Shown here: positions 14,449 through 20,607 of the stretch, piece after piece | How the letters are laid out: the number at the start of each line of letters is the position of its first letter | Numbering within the stretch: the stretch's first letter is position 1 | Source: an uncultured Campylobacter sp. | GTDB taxonomy: Bacteria; Campylobacterota; Campylobacteria; Campylobacterales; Campylobacteraceae | Assembly (NCBI RefSeq): GCF_938040115.1 | Contig: NZ_CALHXD010000101.1 | Span: 1 to 20,607 of the forward strand | Direction: 5' to 3' | DNA: 20,607 nt | Made by a program: the position numbers and the translations under genes | Notes under the pieces: generated by a model | Seen by the model: only the letters and a program-made list of their open reading frames with translations | Told to the model about the DNA's origin: nothing | The model's database searches: none

Positions 14449-14454
14449 TATAAT
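14449..14454 (+). promoter_or_regulatory. Perfect -10 box TATAAT for rarD
   Basis: TATAAT lies 20 bases before the rarD ATG, implying a leader of only about 14 bases. No -35 box at standard spacing is seen, as usual in Campylobacter. The 163-base gap 14312-14474 is shared with the divergent DAHP synthase, for which a TAAAAT (14340-14345, minus strand) is a weaker candidate. Confidence 0.5.
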
Positions 14455-14474
14455 TTCGCCAAAAAAGCGGAAAA

Positions 14475-15365
14475 ATGCAAGACAAAAATCAAACCAAAAT
14501 CGGCTTCATCTACGGCCTATCGGTCTTTATGATCTGGGGCGTTTTTCCTATTTATTTTAAACAACTCAGCGCGCTTTCGGCCACCGAGATCGTCGCTCAC
14601 CGTATCATTTGGTCGGTGCTGCTTTTATTTTTACTACTCAAATTTGGCCGCAAACTAGGCGCCGCAAAGAAAATTTTAAGTAACAAAAAAACCGCGTTTT
14701 GGCTGTTTGTCACGGGACTTCTCATCGCCGCAAACTGGTGGATCTACGTCTACGCCGTAAATATCGGAAAAATCGTGGAAACTAGCCTGGGATACTTCAT
14801 AAATCCGCTCGTAAATATGCTCCTTGGCGTGCTGATTTTAAAAGAAAAGCTATCGCGCGCAGGCAAATTTGCCATCGCTATCGTCTTTGTCGCTATCGGA
14901 GTGCAAATTTACGACGCGGGCGGACTGCCTATCATATCTATCATTTTGCCTATCACGTTTGGATTTTATTCGCTCATTAGAAAGCGCCTTAGCGTGCCCT
15001 CTTTGGAAGGGCTTTTCGTCGAAACCGCGCTCATAGCTCCTATCGCCCTCGTCGCGCTATTTTTCGTCGCGGCTAGCGGGCAAAACCACTTTAGTTTTTC
15101 GTGGTTTGGGCTTTTGATTGCTCTTTGCGGGCCTGCGACCGTAGTGCCGCTTTTGCTTTTTAACTCGGCGGCTACTAGGCTAAATTTGAGCACGATCGGC
15201 TATTTGCAGTATATTTCGCCCTCTATGCAGCTTTTGCTTGCCGTTTTTTACTACGGCGAGCAGATTAGCGCGCTAAAAGCGCTGTCGTTTTTGCTCATCT
15301 GGAGCGCGCTTGCGGTGGTTAGCTTTAGCGCGATTTATAGTAAAAAAAGCAAAATTTCAGTATAA
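14475..15365 (+). CDS. rarD: RarD-type EamA-family transporter
   Basis: A 296-residue inner-membrane protein with about ten hydrophobic segments, a member of the drug/metabolite transporter superfamily. RarD signatures are visible: GVFPIYFKQL near the N-terminus, AHRIIWSVLLL (about 41-51), ANWWIYVYAVN (about 85-95), SLGYFINPLVN and, late in the protein, FNSAATRLNLSTIGYLQYISPSMQLLLAVFYYGE. The substrate is not established; the name comes from a chloramphenicol-sensitivity phenotype in other bacteria. It begins a plus-strand run, 30 bases before the next gene. A ribosome site is weak (GCGG), consistent with the very short leader. The family call is firm; function is not. Confidence 0.9.
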   Translation: MQDKNQTKIGFIYGLSVFMIWGVFPIYFKQLSALSATEIVAHRIIWSVLLLFLLLKFGRKLGAAKKILSNKKTAFWLFVTGLLIAANWWIYVYAVNIGKIVETSLGYFINPLVNMLLGVLILKEKLSRAGKFAIAIVFVAIGVQIYDAGGLPIISIILPITFGFYSLIRKRLSVPSLEGLFVETALIAPIALVALFFVAASGQNHFSFSWFGLLIALCGPATVVPLLLFNSAATRLNLSTIGYLQYISPSMQLLLAVFYYGEQISALKALSFLLIWSALAVVSFSAIYSKKSKISV

Positions 15366-15395
15366 CCGCAAATTTAAATCAAAAAAGGAAAAACA

Positions 15396-15854
15396 ATGTC
15401 ATCTATCGCATTTTACGCCGTCATCTGCGTCATAGCCGCGCTCGTGCTCTACGCACAGATACAAAAGATAACAAGAAAGATCGATGAGAACGGCACTCTG
15501 GCAAATAACTCCCCCGAGGCCGTACGTCAAATTTCAGTGCAAAAGTATAAAGATTTTTGCGAGATAATAAACGGCGAGCTAAGAGAGCTAAAGATGAAAG
15601 CGCTCTACGACGACGCCCTAAAAAACGAGGATCTAAAAGAAAAATTTTTAGAAAGCCTAAGCGAGATGAGCAAGAAGCTCACATTTATCGAGACGATGAA
15701 CACTGCTAGAAACCCCGATAAATGGGAAAGCGAGCTCTTTGAGGTGCTTAGCCGCCTAGACGATCTCGTCACGGAAAATTTCAAAGACGGCGAGCGCGCG
15801 GGCGACGAGATCAGACAGCGTCTGGGCGCGGAGTTTAGCAAGCTACAAAATTAA
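15396..15854 (+). CDS. Small membrane-anchored helical protein, unknown function
   Basis: A 152-residue protein with one N-terminal membrane segment (about residues 4-21, IAFYAVICVIAALVLYA) and a hydrophilic, helix-rich remainder with many Glu and Lys (about 45-150), probably forming a short coiled coil or helical bundle. No enzyme motif is seen, and there is no cysteine cluster. The ATG has AAGGA 7-8 bases upstream. It lies between rarD (30-base gap) and pyrB (66-base gap). I do not recognise the family; position and composition suggest a conserved Campylobacter protein. Reading-frame quality and codon use match the neighbours, so it is very likely a real gene. Confidence 0.75.
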   Translation: MSSIAFYAVICVIAALVLYAQIQKITRKIDENGTLANNSPEAVRQISVQKYKDFCEIINGELRELKMKALYDDALKNEDLKEKFLESLSEMSKKLTFIETMNTARNPDKWESELFEVLSRLDDLVTENFKDGERAGDEIRQRLGAEFSKLQN

Positions 15855-15920
15855 ATCTTAAGTAAAAACGGGGTAATATCGCTTTTTTGATTTAACTCTA
15901 TCTTTCTAAGGAAAAAACGG

Positions 15921-16853
15921 ATGAGCTATACCAAAAAAGACCTCGTAACCGCTGCAAATTTAACCAAAGACGAAATTTACCATTTCCTAAATTTAGCCAA
16001 GGAGTTTAAGGCGCTAAACAACTCCGAGACCAAAAAAGCCAAGTCGCTCTACGGCAAAACGACCGTAAACGCCTTTTTCGAAAACTCGACTAGGACGCGA
16101 ACGAGCTTTGAGATCGCAGCTAAGCGCCTCGGAGCCGACGCGATAAATTTCACCGCCTCAAGCTCCAGCACCAAAAAGGGCGAAACGCTCATCGACACCG
16201 TCCACAACATCGTCGCGATGAAAACGGACATCGTGGTCGTGCGCCACTACAGCTCGGGCGCAGCTAAATTTATCGCCGAGAACACCGACGCTCACGTCGT
16301 AAACGCCGGCGACGGACTAAACGAACACCCTAGCCAAGCGCTGCTTGATCTTTTTACTATACTAGAAAATCGCGGCAGTCTAGAAAATCTCACGGTCGCC
16401 ATCATCGGCGATATCTTTCACAGCCGCGTAGCTCGCTCAAACATCTACGTCCTAAAAACGCTCGGAGCCAAGGTTAAGCTCTTTGGCCCGCCGATGTTTT
16501 TAACGGGCATGGAGGCTTTCGGCTGTCAAATTTGCTCCGATATGCGCGAGGCCATCGAGGACTCGGACGTCATCATCATGCTGCGTATCCAGCTCGAGCG
16601 TCAGGACGATGAGATCGCATTTCCGTCCGTACGCGAATACTCCAAATTTTTCGGCCTAACCGCTAGTAAAATGCAATACGCCAAAGAGGGCGTCATGATC
16701 CTGCACCCGGGCCCGATAAACCGCGGCGTCGAGATAAACTCCGACGTAGCCGACGATCCGCGCTACTCGCACGTGCTAAATCAGGTCGAAAACGGCGTCG
16801 CCGTCAGGATGGCGATCCTAGATACTCTCATCAAAAACAAAGGCGCAAAATGA
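15921..16853 (+). CDS. pyrB: Aspartate carbamoyltransferase catalytic chain
   Basis: PyrB transfers carbamoyl phosphate to aspartate, the committed step of pyrimidine synthesis. The 310-residue protein has the carbamoyl-phosphate loop ENSTRTRTSF (STRTR at 56-60), the STKKGE lysine region (80s loop), VVRHYSSGAA, NAGDGLNEHPSQALLDLFT and the C-terminal HPGPINRGVEI. All the expected active-site blocks are present and the length is normal. The regulatory chain PyrI is not in the window, so the enzyme may be the unregulated type or may pair with pyrC. The ATG has AAGGA upstream. TAATAT at 15874-15879 is a possible -10 in the 66-base gap. The stop overlaps the pyrC start. Confidence 0.97.
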   Translation: MSYTKKDLVTAANLTKDEIYHFLNLAKEFKALNNSETKKAKSLYGKTTVNAFFENSTRTRTSFEIAAKRLGADAINFTASSSSTKKGETLIDTVHNIVAMKTDIVVVRHYSSGAAKFIAENTDAHVVNAGDGLNEHPSQALLDLFTILENRGSLENLTVAIIGDIFHSRVARSNIYVLKTLGAKVKLFGPPMFLTGMEAFGCQICSDMREAIEDSDVIIMLRIQLERQDDEIAFPSVREYSKFFGLTASKMQYAKEGVMILHPGPINRGVEINSDVADDPRYSHVLNQVENGVAVRMAILDTLIKNKGAK

Positions 16854-18130
16854 AAACTCTCATCAAAAACGGCACGATCGTAAATCATAACGGCTCGCAA
16901 AAAGCAAACGTCCTGATAGACGGCGACAAGATCGCTCTAATCACGGCTGACGAACCTGCGGCTGACAAAGTAATAGACGCTAGCGGCAAGCTAGTAATGC
17001 CGGGCCTTATCGATATGCACGTGCACTTTCGCGATCCCGGCCTTGAGTACAAAGACGATATAAACACGGGCTCTGAAACCGCGGTCGCCGGCGGCGTAAC
17101 AACCTGCTGCCCGATGGCAAATACAAATCCCGTAAACGACAACGCCGTCGTCACGCGCGATATGGTAGCTAAGGCAAAAGCTCGCGGCCTCATAGACCTA
17201 CTACCTATCGGTGCGATAACAAGCAAGATGGACGGCAAAAAATGCGTAGAGATGGGCGATATGACCGAGGCAGGCGCGGTGGCGTTTAGCGACGACGGTC
17301 TACCAGTAGCCAGCAGCGGCGTCATGAGATACGCGCTTGAGTACTCAAAGCACTTCGGCAGCTTCGTCATCAACCACTCCCAGGACTGCTCGCTATGCCG
17401 CGGCGGCCACATGAACGAAGGCCGCGTCTCGGCGATACTAGGCATCAAAGGCATGCCGCGCGAGCAAGAAGAGATCATGGTCTCGCGCGATCTACTGCTA
17501 GCTAAGCTAACAGGCGGCCACATCCACATCGCGCACGTTAGCTCCGAGTGGTCGCTAAAGCTCATCGCGCAGGCTCGCGCAGCCGGCATAAACGTGACCT
17601 GCGAGGCGACGCCGCACCACTTTACCTACACCGAGGACGAGCTGCTAGGCTACGATACGAACTTTAAAATGTCGCCGCCGCTTCGCACCAAATCAGACGT
17701 AGAGGCGATCAGAGATGGCCTAAAAAGCAGCCTCATCGACGTCATCGTCACCGACCATGCCCCGCACCATAACGACGAGAAATTTTTAGAATTCGACAAG
17801 GCGCCTTTTGGAATACTCGGCCTACAAACCCTCGTGCCTATGACGCTAGATTTGGTAAACGATGGCGTGATAAGTATCGAGCAGATGGCGGCTCTCACGT
17901 CCTATAATGCAGCTAAAATTTTAAAACTAAAAGACAAAGGCGTGATCGCGGAGGGCTACCTCGCCGACATCGCGATAATCGATCCAAATTTCGAATATCT
18001 CTACGACAAAAACCTAAATAAATCAAAATCCCAAAACTCCCCGCTGCTAGGCAAAATGCTAAAAGGCGCGGCGGTAATCACGATAAAAAGCGGAAAAACG
18101 GTGTTTGAGTTTCCAAACGTCGTGGCGTGA
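16850..18130 (+). CDS. pyrC: Dihydroorotase, class I
   Basis: PyrC cyclises carbamoyl aspartate to dihydroorotate, the step after PyrB. The 426-residue protein is a class I amidohydrolase and looks catalytically complete: MHVHFRDPG (H57, H59), AFSDDG (D148/D149), VINHSQD (H176), IAHVS (H229) and TDHAPHH (D302). This matters because some bacteria carry an inactive PyrC-like partner of PyrB that has lost its metal-binding histidines; here they are kept. ATGA overlap with pyrB indicates translational coupling. In enzymes of this class PyrB and PyrC can form a complex (known for Aquifex), which the gene order would allow. Two hairpins follow the stop codon. Confidence 0.96.
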   Translation: MKTLIKNGTIVNHNGSQKANVLIDGDKIALITADEPAADKVIDASGKLVMPGLIDMHVHFRDPGLEYKDDINTGSETAVAGGVTTCCPMANTNPVNDNAVVTRDMVAKAKARGLIDLLPIGAITSKMDGKKCVEMGDMTEAGAVAFSDDGLPVASSGVMRYALEYSKHFGSFVINHSQDCSLCRGGHMNEGRVSAILGIKGMPREQEEIMVSRDLLLAKLTGGHIHIAHVSSEWSLKLIAQARAAGINVTCEATPHHFTYTEDELLGYDTNFKMSPPLRTKSDVEAIRDGLKSSLIDVIVTDHAPHHNDEKFLEFDKAPFGILGLQTLVPMTLDLVNDGVISIEQMAALTSYNAAKILKLKDKGVIAEGYLADIAIIDPNFEYLYDKNLNKSKSQNSPLLGKMLKGAAVITIKSGKTVFEFPNVVA

Positions 18131-18135
18131 TTTAC

Positions 18136-18156
18136 TCAAATTTAGCGTAAATTTGA
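18136..18156 (+). repeat. Perfect 9-bp hairpin just after pyrC
   Basis: TCAAATTTA and TAAATTTGA are exact reverse complements with a GCG loop, starting 6 bases after the pyrC stop. The stem is AT-rich and no T-run follows, so it may protect the pyrC mRNA end rather than terminate transcription. Confidence 0.5.
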
Positions 18157-18164
18157 AATTTGAC

Positions 18165-18190
18165 TTTGCGGCGGTTAAGGCTACCGCAAA
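18165..18190 (+). terminator. Possible weak terminator hairpin between pyrC and the orphan gene
   Basis: Arms TTTGCGG (18165-18171) and CCGCAAA (18184-18190) enclose 12 bases. The stem is GC-containing and directly follows the AT-rich hairpin, but the downstream bases ATTTAACTA give only a poor U-tract. It could partially separate pyrC from the downstream gene. Confidence 0.35.
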
Positions 18191-18211
18191 ATTTAACTAA
18201 TCGGAGCAAAT

Positions 18212-19258
18212 TTGAAAGAAAATACGGCCTCGCCGCAAACGCCCAAACAGCGTAAAAAACGCACGCTAAAAATAATTTTAGTCGTTTTTGTCATGATAAA
18301 TTTATCCTTTTATCAAGCCGAAAGAAGAAAGCACATAAACGACGTCTATCCCGAGGCCAGAGAGTATTTCGTGCTCAATAACGTAGTGTACGCGTATAGG
18401 GTTATACTAAATAGCGTATTTGACGCCGATAGCGCCATAATGAAACCGCTAAACAAGCTACAAAGCTACCTTTATAACAAAGGCATAAAATATATCCCCG
18501 AAGACGATGCCGAAAGAGCTCTTTGGAACTATAAATTTAATCTTTACTTTTACGTGAGAAAAAACTATATGCCCAAAGAGAAATATTATCCAAGCCCATA
18601 CGTCGTAGATAAAAAACAAACCGACCTGCTAGATAACGTATATCAAACGATGATCGAGCTTGACGCTAAGAAATTTAAAGATCCGAATTTAAGCCGAAAA
18701 AACTATAAGCTAGTTCCGATTTTGGCTGAATATTTTGTGTATTTTACTTATTTATACGCAGGGCATTCAAGCAAACTAGCGCCAGAACTGAGCAAAAAAG
18801 CCTTAGTCAAACAAGACGTCATAGATAAAAACAAACGTATCGTCGAAATCCTCTCGCGGTATCAAAAAAATATAAACGAAGATAAATCACTAAAACGAGA
18901 GTTAGAAACAGCAAACGATAGCATAATGCGCTCTTTATATATAGCTCTTATCGCTATATCTCAAAAGATTATTTACGCAGATATCTTAAAAAATAACCTA
19001 TCCTGCGATAATCAATATATAAACACTTATCTAAACGCCATGAACTTTGCATACTCGGGAGATAATCCATTTTTTGCCTCAGAAAAATATAAAAATATAA
19101 AATACATCATAGATATAAACCTATGCGAAAACCTGGCGACCAAAACGACAATGTATAATCTAAACAAAATCTGCGGCGTAAAAATAGACAAATGCTATCC
19201 CGACGAAGAATACATAAATGACGAGATAGTAAATAAACCGAGGGATTTTTTGAATTAA
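18212..19258 (+). CDS. Unknown single-pass membrane protein, AT-rich orphan
   Basis: A 348-residue protein I do not recognise. A lysine/arginine-rich N-terminus (KQRKKRTLK, 12-20) precedes one membrane segment (about 20-34, IILVVFVMINLSFY), so the bulk is probably periplasmic with the N-terminus inside. The remainder is hydrophilic, rich in Lys, Asn, Tyr and Ile, with four cysteines in the last quarter (265, 305, 321, 328) that could form two disulfides. The start is TTG at 18212 with GGAG 5 bases upstream; the first ATG (codon 28) would cut the membrane segment and lacks a ribosome site. Base composition is visibly more AT-rich, with many ATA, TAT and AAT codons unlike pyrB and pyrC, suggesting later acquisition or weak expression. 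Confidence 0.75.
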   Translation: MKENTASPQTPKQRKKRTLKIILVVFVMINLSFYQAERRKHINDVYPEAREYFVLNNVVYAYRVILNSVFDADSAIMKPLNKLQSYLYNKGIKYIPEDDAERALWNYKFNLYFYVRKNYMPKEKYYPSPYVVDKKQTDLLDNVYQTMIELDAKKFKDPNLSRKNYKLVPILAEYFVYFTYLYAGHSSKLAPELSKKALVKQDVIDKNKRIVEILSRYQKNINEDKSLKRELETANDSIMRSLYIALIAISQKIIYADILKNNLSCDNQYINTYLNAMNFAYSGDNPFFASEKYKNIKYIIDINLCENLATKTTMYNLNKICGVKIDKCYPDEEYINDEIVNKPRDFLN

Positions 19259-19597
19259 TGTTTTCGTGTTTTTAAAATTTTCGGCGAATTTGAGCAAAAT
19301 AACACTCCGCACTTGACTATACACAAAAATAAACCCAAATTTGCCAAAGTCGAATTTAACCGACTTTGCGCACATCTTTTGCTTAATTTTTTGCCTTGTC
19401 ACTGCACGGTTTCGACGACACTACTCAACCAGCCAAATTTACGACCGACTGCCGAGCAAATTTAACCGCCGAATTTATCAAAATTTAAAAGCTAAAAATA
19501 TAAATCCACGCCGCCACGTCAGCTCGACCGATGATAAAAAACCGATCAAGCCGACCGCAAGCGACGCAAATTCATCAAATTCGGTTCAAATTTAGCC
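19259..19597. other. 339-base gene-free region between convergent genes
   Basis: The orphan gene ends on the left and the M20 gene ends on the right, so the region is a convergent 3' gap and need hold no promoter. It is AT-rich with several AAATTT words and one 8-bp inverted repeat. A plus-strand frame at 19341-19595 has a TTG start, no ribosome site and an atypical composition, and is not considered a gene. Confidence 0.65.
19345..19368. repeat. 8-bp inverted repeat CAAAGTCG / CGACTTTG
   Basis: Perfect arms (19345-19352 and 19361-19368) enclose the 8-base loop AATTTAAC. Its position 86 bases past the orphan's stop codon, in a convergent gap, fits a bidirectional terminator, but the following CGCACATCTTTT is only a partial T-run. 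Confidence 0.4.
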
Positions 19598-20607
19598 TCA
19601 CGCGTCCTTGCCGTTTATCGCGTACGCCGAGCGTAAAAACACGTCCGTGCCAGATAGCAGCGCACTCTCGTCAAAGTCAAACGCGCCGTTGTGATGGCCT
19701 GCGGCGAGCTTGGTGCCGATCATCAGATAGCCGCTCTTGCCGCCTGCTTTTTGCACGGCGTGCATAAAGTGCGCGAAGTCCTCGCAAGCGCCGAAATTTA
19801 GATCCCGCACGATGAGCTCGTCCTTGATAAAAGGCGACTGGCGCGCGGCGCGCTCGTAGATATCGGTGATCTCCTCGCTGCTATCGCCTCCGCTCGTGCC
19901 GCCGGTTAGCTTCACGTCGTACTGCACGCCGTATATCTGCGCGACACCTGCTACGATGTCCATGCATTTTTTAAACATAAATTCATTTAGCTCGGTCGTT
20001 TCGCCGCGCGTTTCGCAGGCGATGTAGCCGTTTGGCGCGATGACGTTTCGCCCCTCGCCCGCTCGCAAAACGCCCACGTTTATACGCGTGACGCCGTCGG
20101 CATGTCGCGTGATACCGTGCATGGCTAGAGCCGCCTGGGCTGCAGCTAGCAGAGCATTTGCCCCTTCTTGCGGAGCGCCCGCCGCGTGAGCCGATCTACC
20201 CGTGAAATTTACGTCGAATTTCGACGTCGCAAGAAGCTTGTTCGTACCGCAGATGATGCCGCCGCTAGTCTTTGCCTGAAAGCCGATATGACCGCCTAGC
20301 AAGTAGTCCACACCCTCTAGCACGCCCGCTTGCTCCATCGGCACGGCGCCTCTCGTGCCCTCCTCGGCGGTTTGAAATATAAATCTAAATTTGCCCTTAA
20401 AGTCGTCCAAATTTTGCGCGATGAGTTTAGCCATCGCTAGGCCGATCGTGATGTGTCCGTCGTGCCCGCAGGCGTGCGTGATGCCGTCTATATCGGCTCT
20501 AAAGCCCTCTTTAAACGGTCTGTGCGCCTCATCCTTGCTCTCGGTCACGTCTACGCCGTCGATGTCGAATCTAAACGCAAGCGTCTTGCCCGGCCTGCCC
20601 GTATCAA
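19598..20607 (-). CDS. AbgA-like M20 amidohydrolase, 5' end cut off by the window edge
   Basis: A metal-dependent peptidase/amidohydrolase of the M20D group; 336 codons are visible and the frame is open through the right edge, so the true start lies outside. The metal-binding blocks HACGHDGH, TAEEGTRG (catalytic and ligand glutamates), GGHIG and the C-terminal AGHHNGAFDFDE are all present, with the dimerisation-domain GRSAHAAGAPQEGANAL. AFRFDIDGVDVTES followed by a HRP insertion resembles AbgA, subunit A of p-aminobenzoyl-glutamate hydrolase, more than hippurate hydrolase or indole-3-acetyl amino acid hydrolase, which usually lack HRP. Other N-acyl amino acid hydrolases are possible. An internal GTG at 20548 is not the start because conserved sequence continues upstream. 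It is convergent with the orphan gene. Confidence 0.88.
   Translation of the reverse strand, partial: DTGRPGKTLAFRFDIDGVDVTESKDEAHRPFKEGFRADIDGITHACGHDGHITIGLAMAKLIAQNLDDFKGKFRFIFQTAEEGTRGAVPMEQAGVLEGVDYLLGGHIGFQAKTSGGIICGTNKLLATSKFDVNFTGRSAHAAGAPQEGANALLAAAQAALAMHGITRHADGVTRINVGVLRAGEGRNVIAPNGYIACETRGETTELNEFMFKKCMDIVAGVAQIYGVQYDVKLTGGTSGGDSSEEITDIYERAARQSPFIKDELIVRDLNFGACEDFAHFMHAVQKAGGKSGYLMIGTKLAAGHHNGAFDFDESALLSGTDVFLRSAYAINGKDA

Noticed and set aside
14312..14485. 58-codon N-terminal extension of DAHP synthase
   Set aside because: It runs through the divergent promoter region and overlaps the rarD start; class II enzymes begin near the MWSRDSWR-type sequence.
16885..17589. 234-codon minus-strand frame inside pyrC
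   Set aside because: It is antisense to a fully conserved dihydroorotase; its Ser/Pro/Met-rich composition is that of a shadow frame.
19341..19595. 84-codon plus-strand frame in the convergent gap
   Set aside because: TTG start without ribosome site, mixed composition, no domain or membrane pattern of note.

Overview
The window is a stretch of ordinary bacterial chromosome, most likely from a Campylobacter of the higher-GC oral group (C. rectus, C. showae, C. curvus or a relative). Three things point there: the DNA is saturated with AAATTT/CAAATTTG words inside and between genes, the gene content is Campylobacter-like (class II DAHP synthase, trpC standing alone among TPR, HIT and methyltransferase genes), and coding is very dense with TTG and GTG starts. 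No rRNA, tRNA, CRISPR array, insertion sequence, integrase or prophage gene was seen.

Layout. The left edge carries the 5' end of a threonine ammonia-lyase gene (minus strand). Next is a minus-strand run reading from 3719 down to 483: an NhaC-family antiporter, trmA and a YccU-type CoA-binding protein. A 461-base AT-rich gap with short repeats separates this from a minus-strand pair, an exported ankyrin-repeat protein followed by a YdfG-like short-chain dehydrogenase. From 12735 down to 6212 lie seven minus-strand genes with almost no spacing: a YpdA-like flavoprotein, a membrane-anchored coiled-coil protein, a TrmN6-like methyltransferase, a YkgJ-type cysteine-cluster protein, a TPR protein, trpC and a HIT protein. 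Four of the six junctions overlap, which suggests translational coupling. A 238-base gap with a 12-bp inverted repeat leads to class II DAHP synthase (minus). From a divergent promoter region the plus strand then carries rarD, a small membrane-anchored protein, pyrB, pyrC and an AT-rich orphan gene. The right edge is the truncated 5' part of an AbgA-like M20 amidohydrolase (minus), convergent with the orphan.

Functionally the window mixes amino-acid metabolism (ilvA, trpC, aroF class II), de novo pyrimidine synthesis (pyrB-pyrC), tRNA modification (trmA, trmN6-like), transport (NhaC, RarD) and several conserved but poorly understood envelope proteins (ankyrin, TPR, coiled-coil, orphan). I found no clear new defence or mobile system. 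The points most worth a second look are the seven-gene coupled cluster, the C-terminal domain of the coiled-coil protein, the YpdA-type oxidoreductase that keeps its single active-site-type cysteine, the AT-rich orphan, and the intergenic inverted and tandem repeats.
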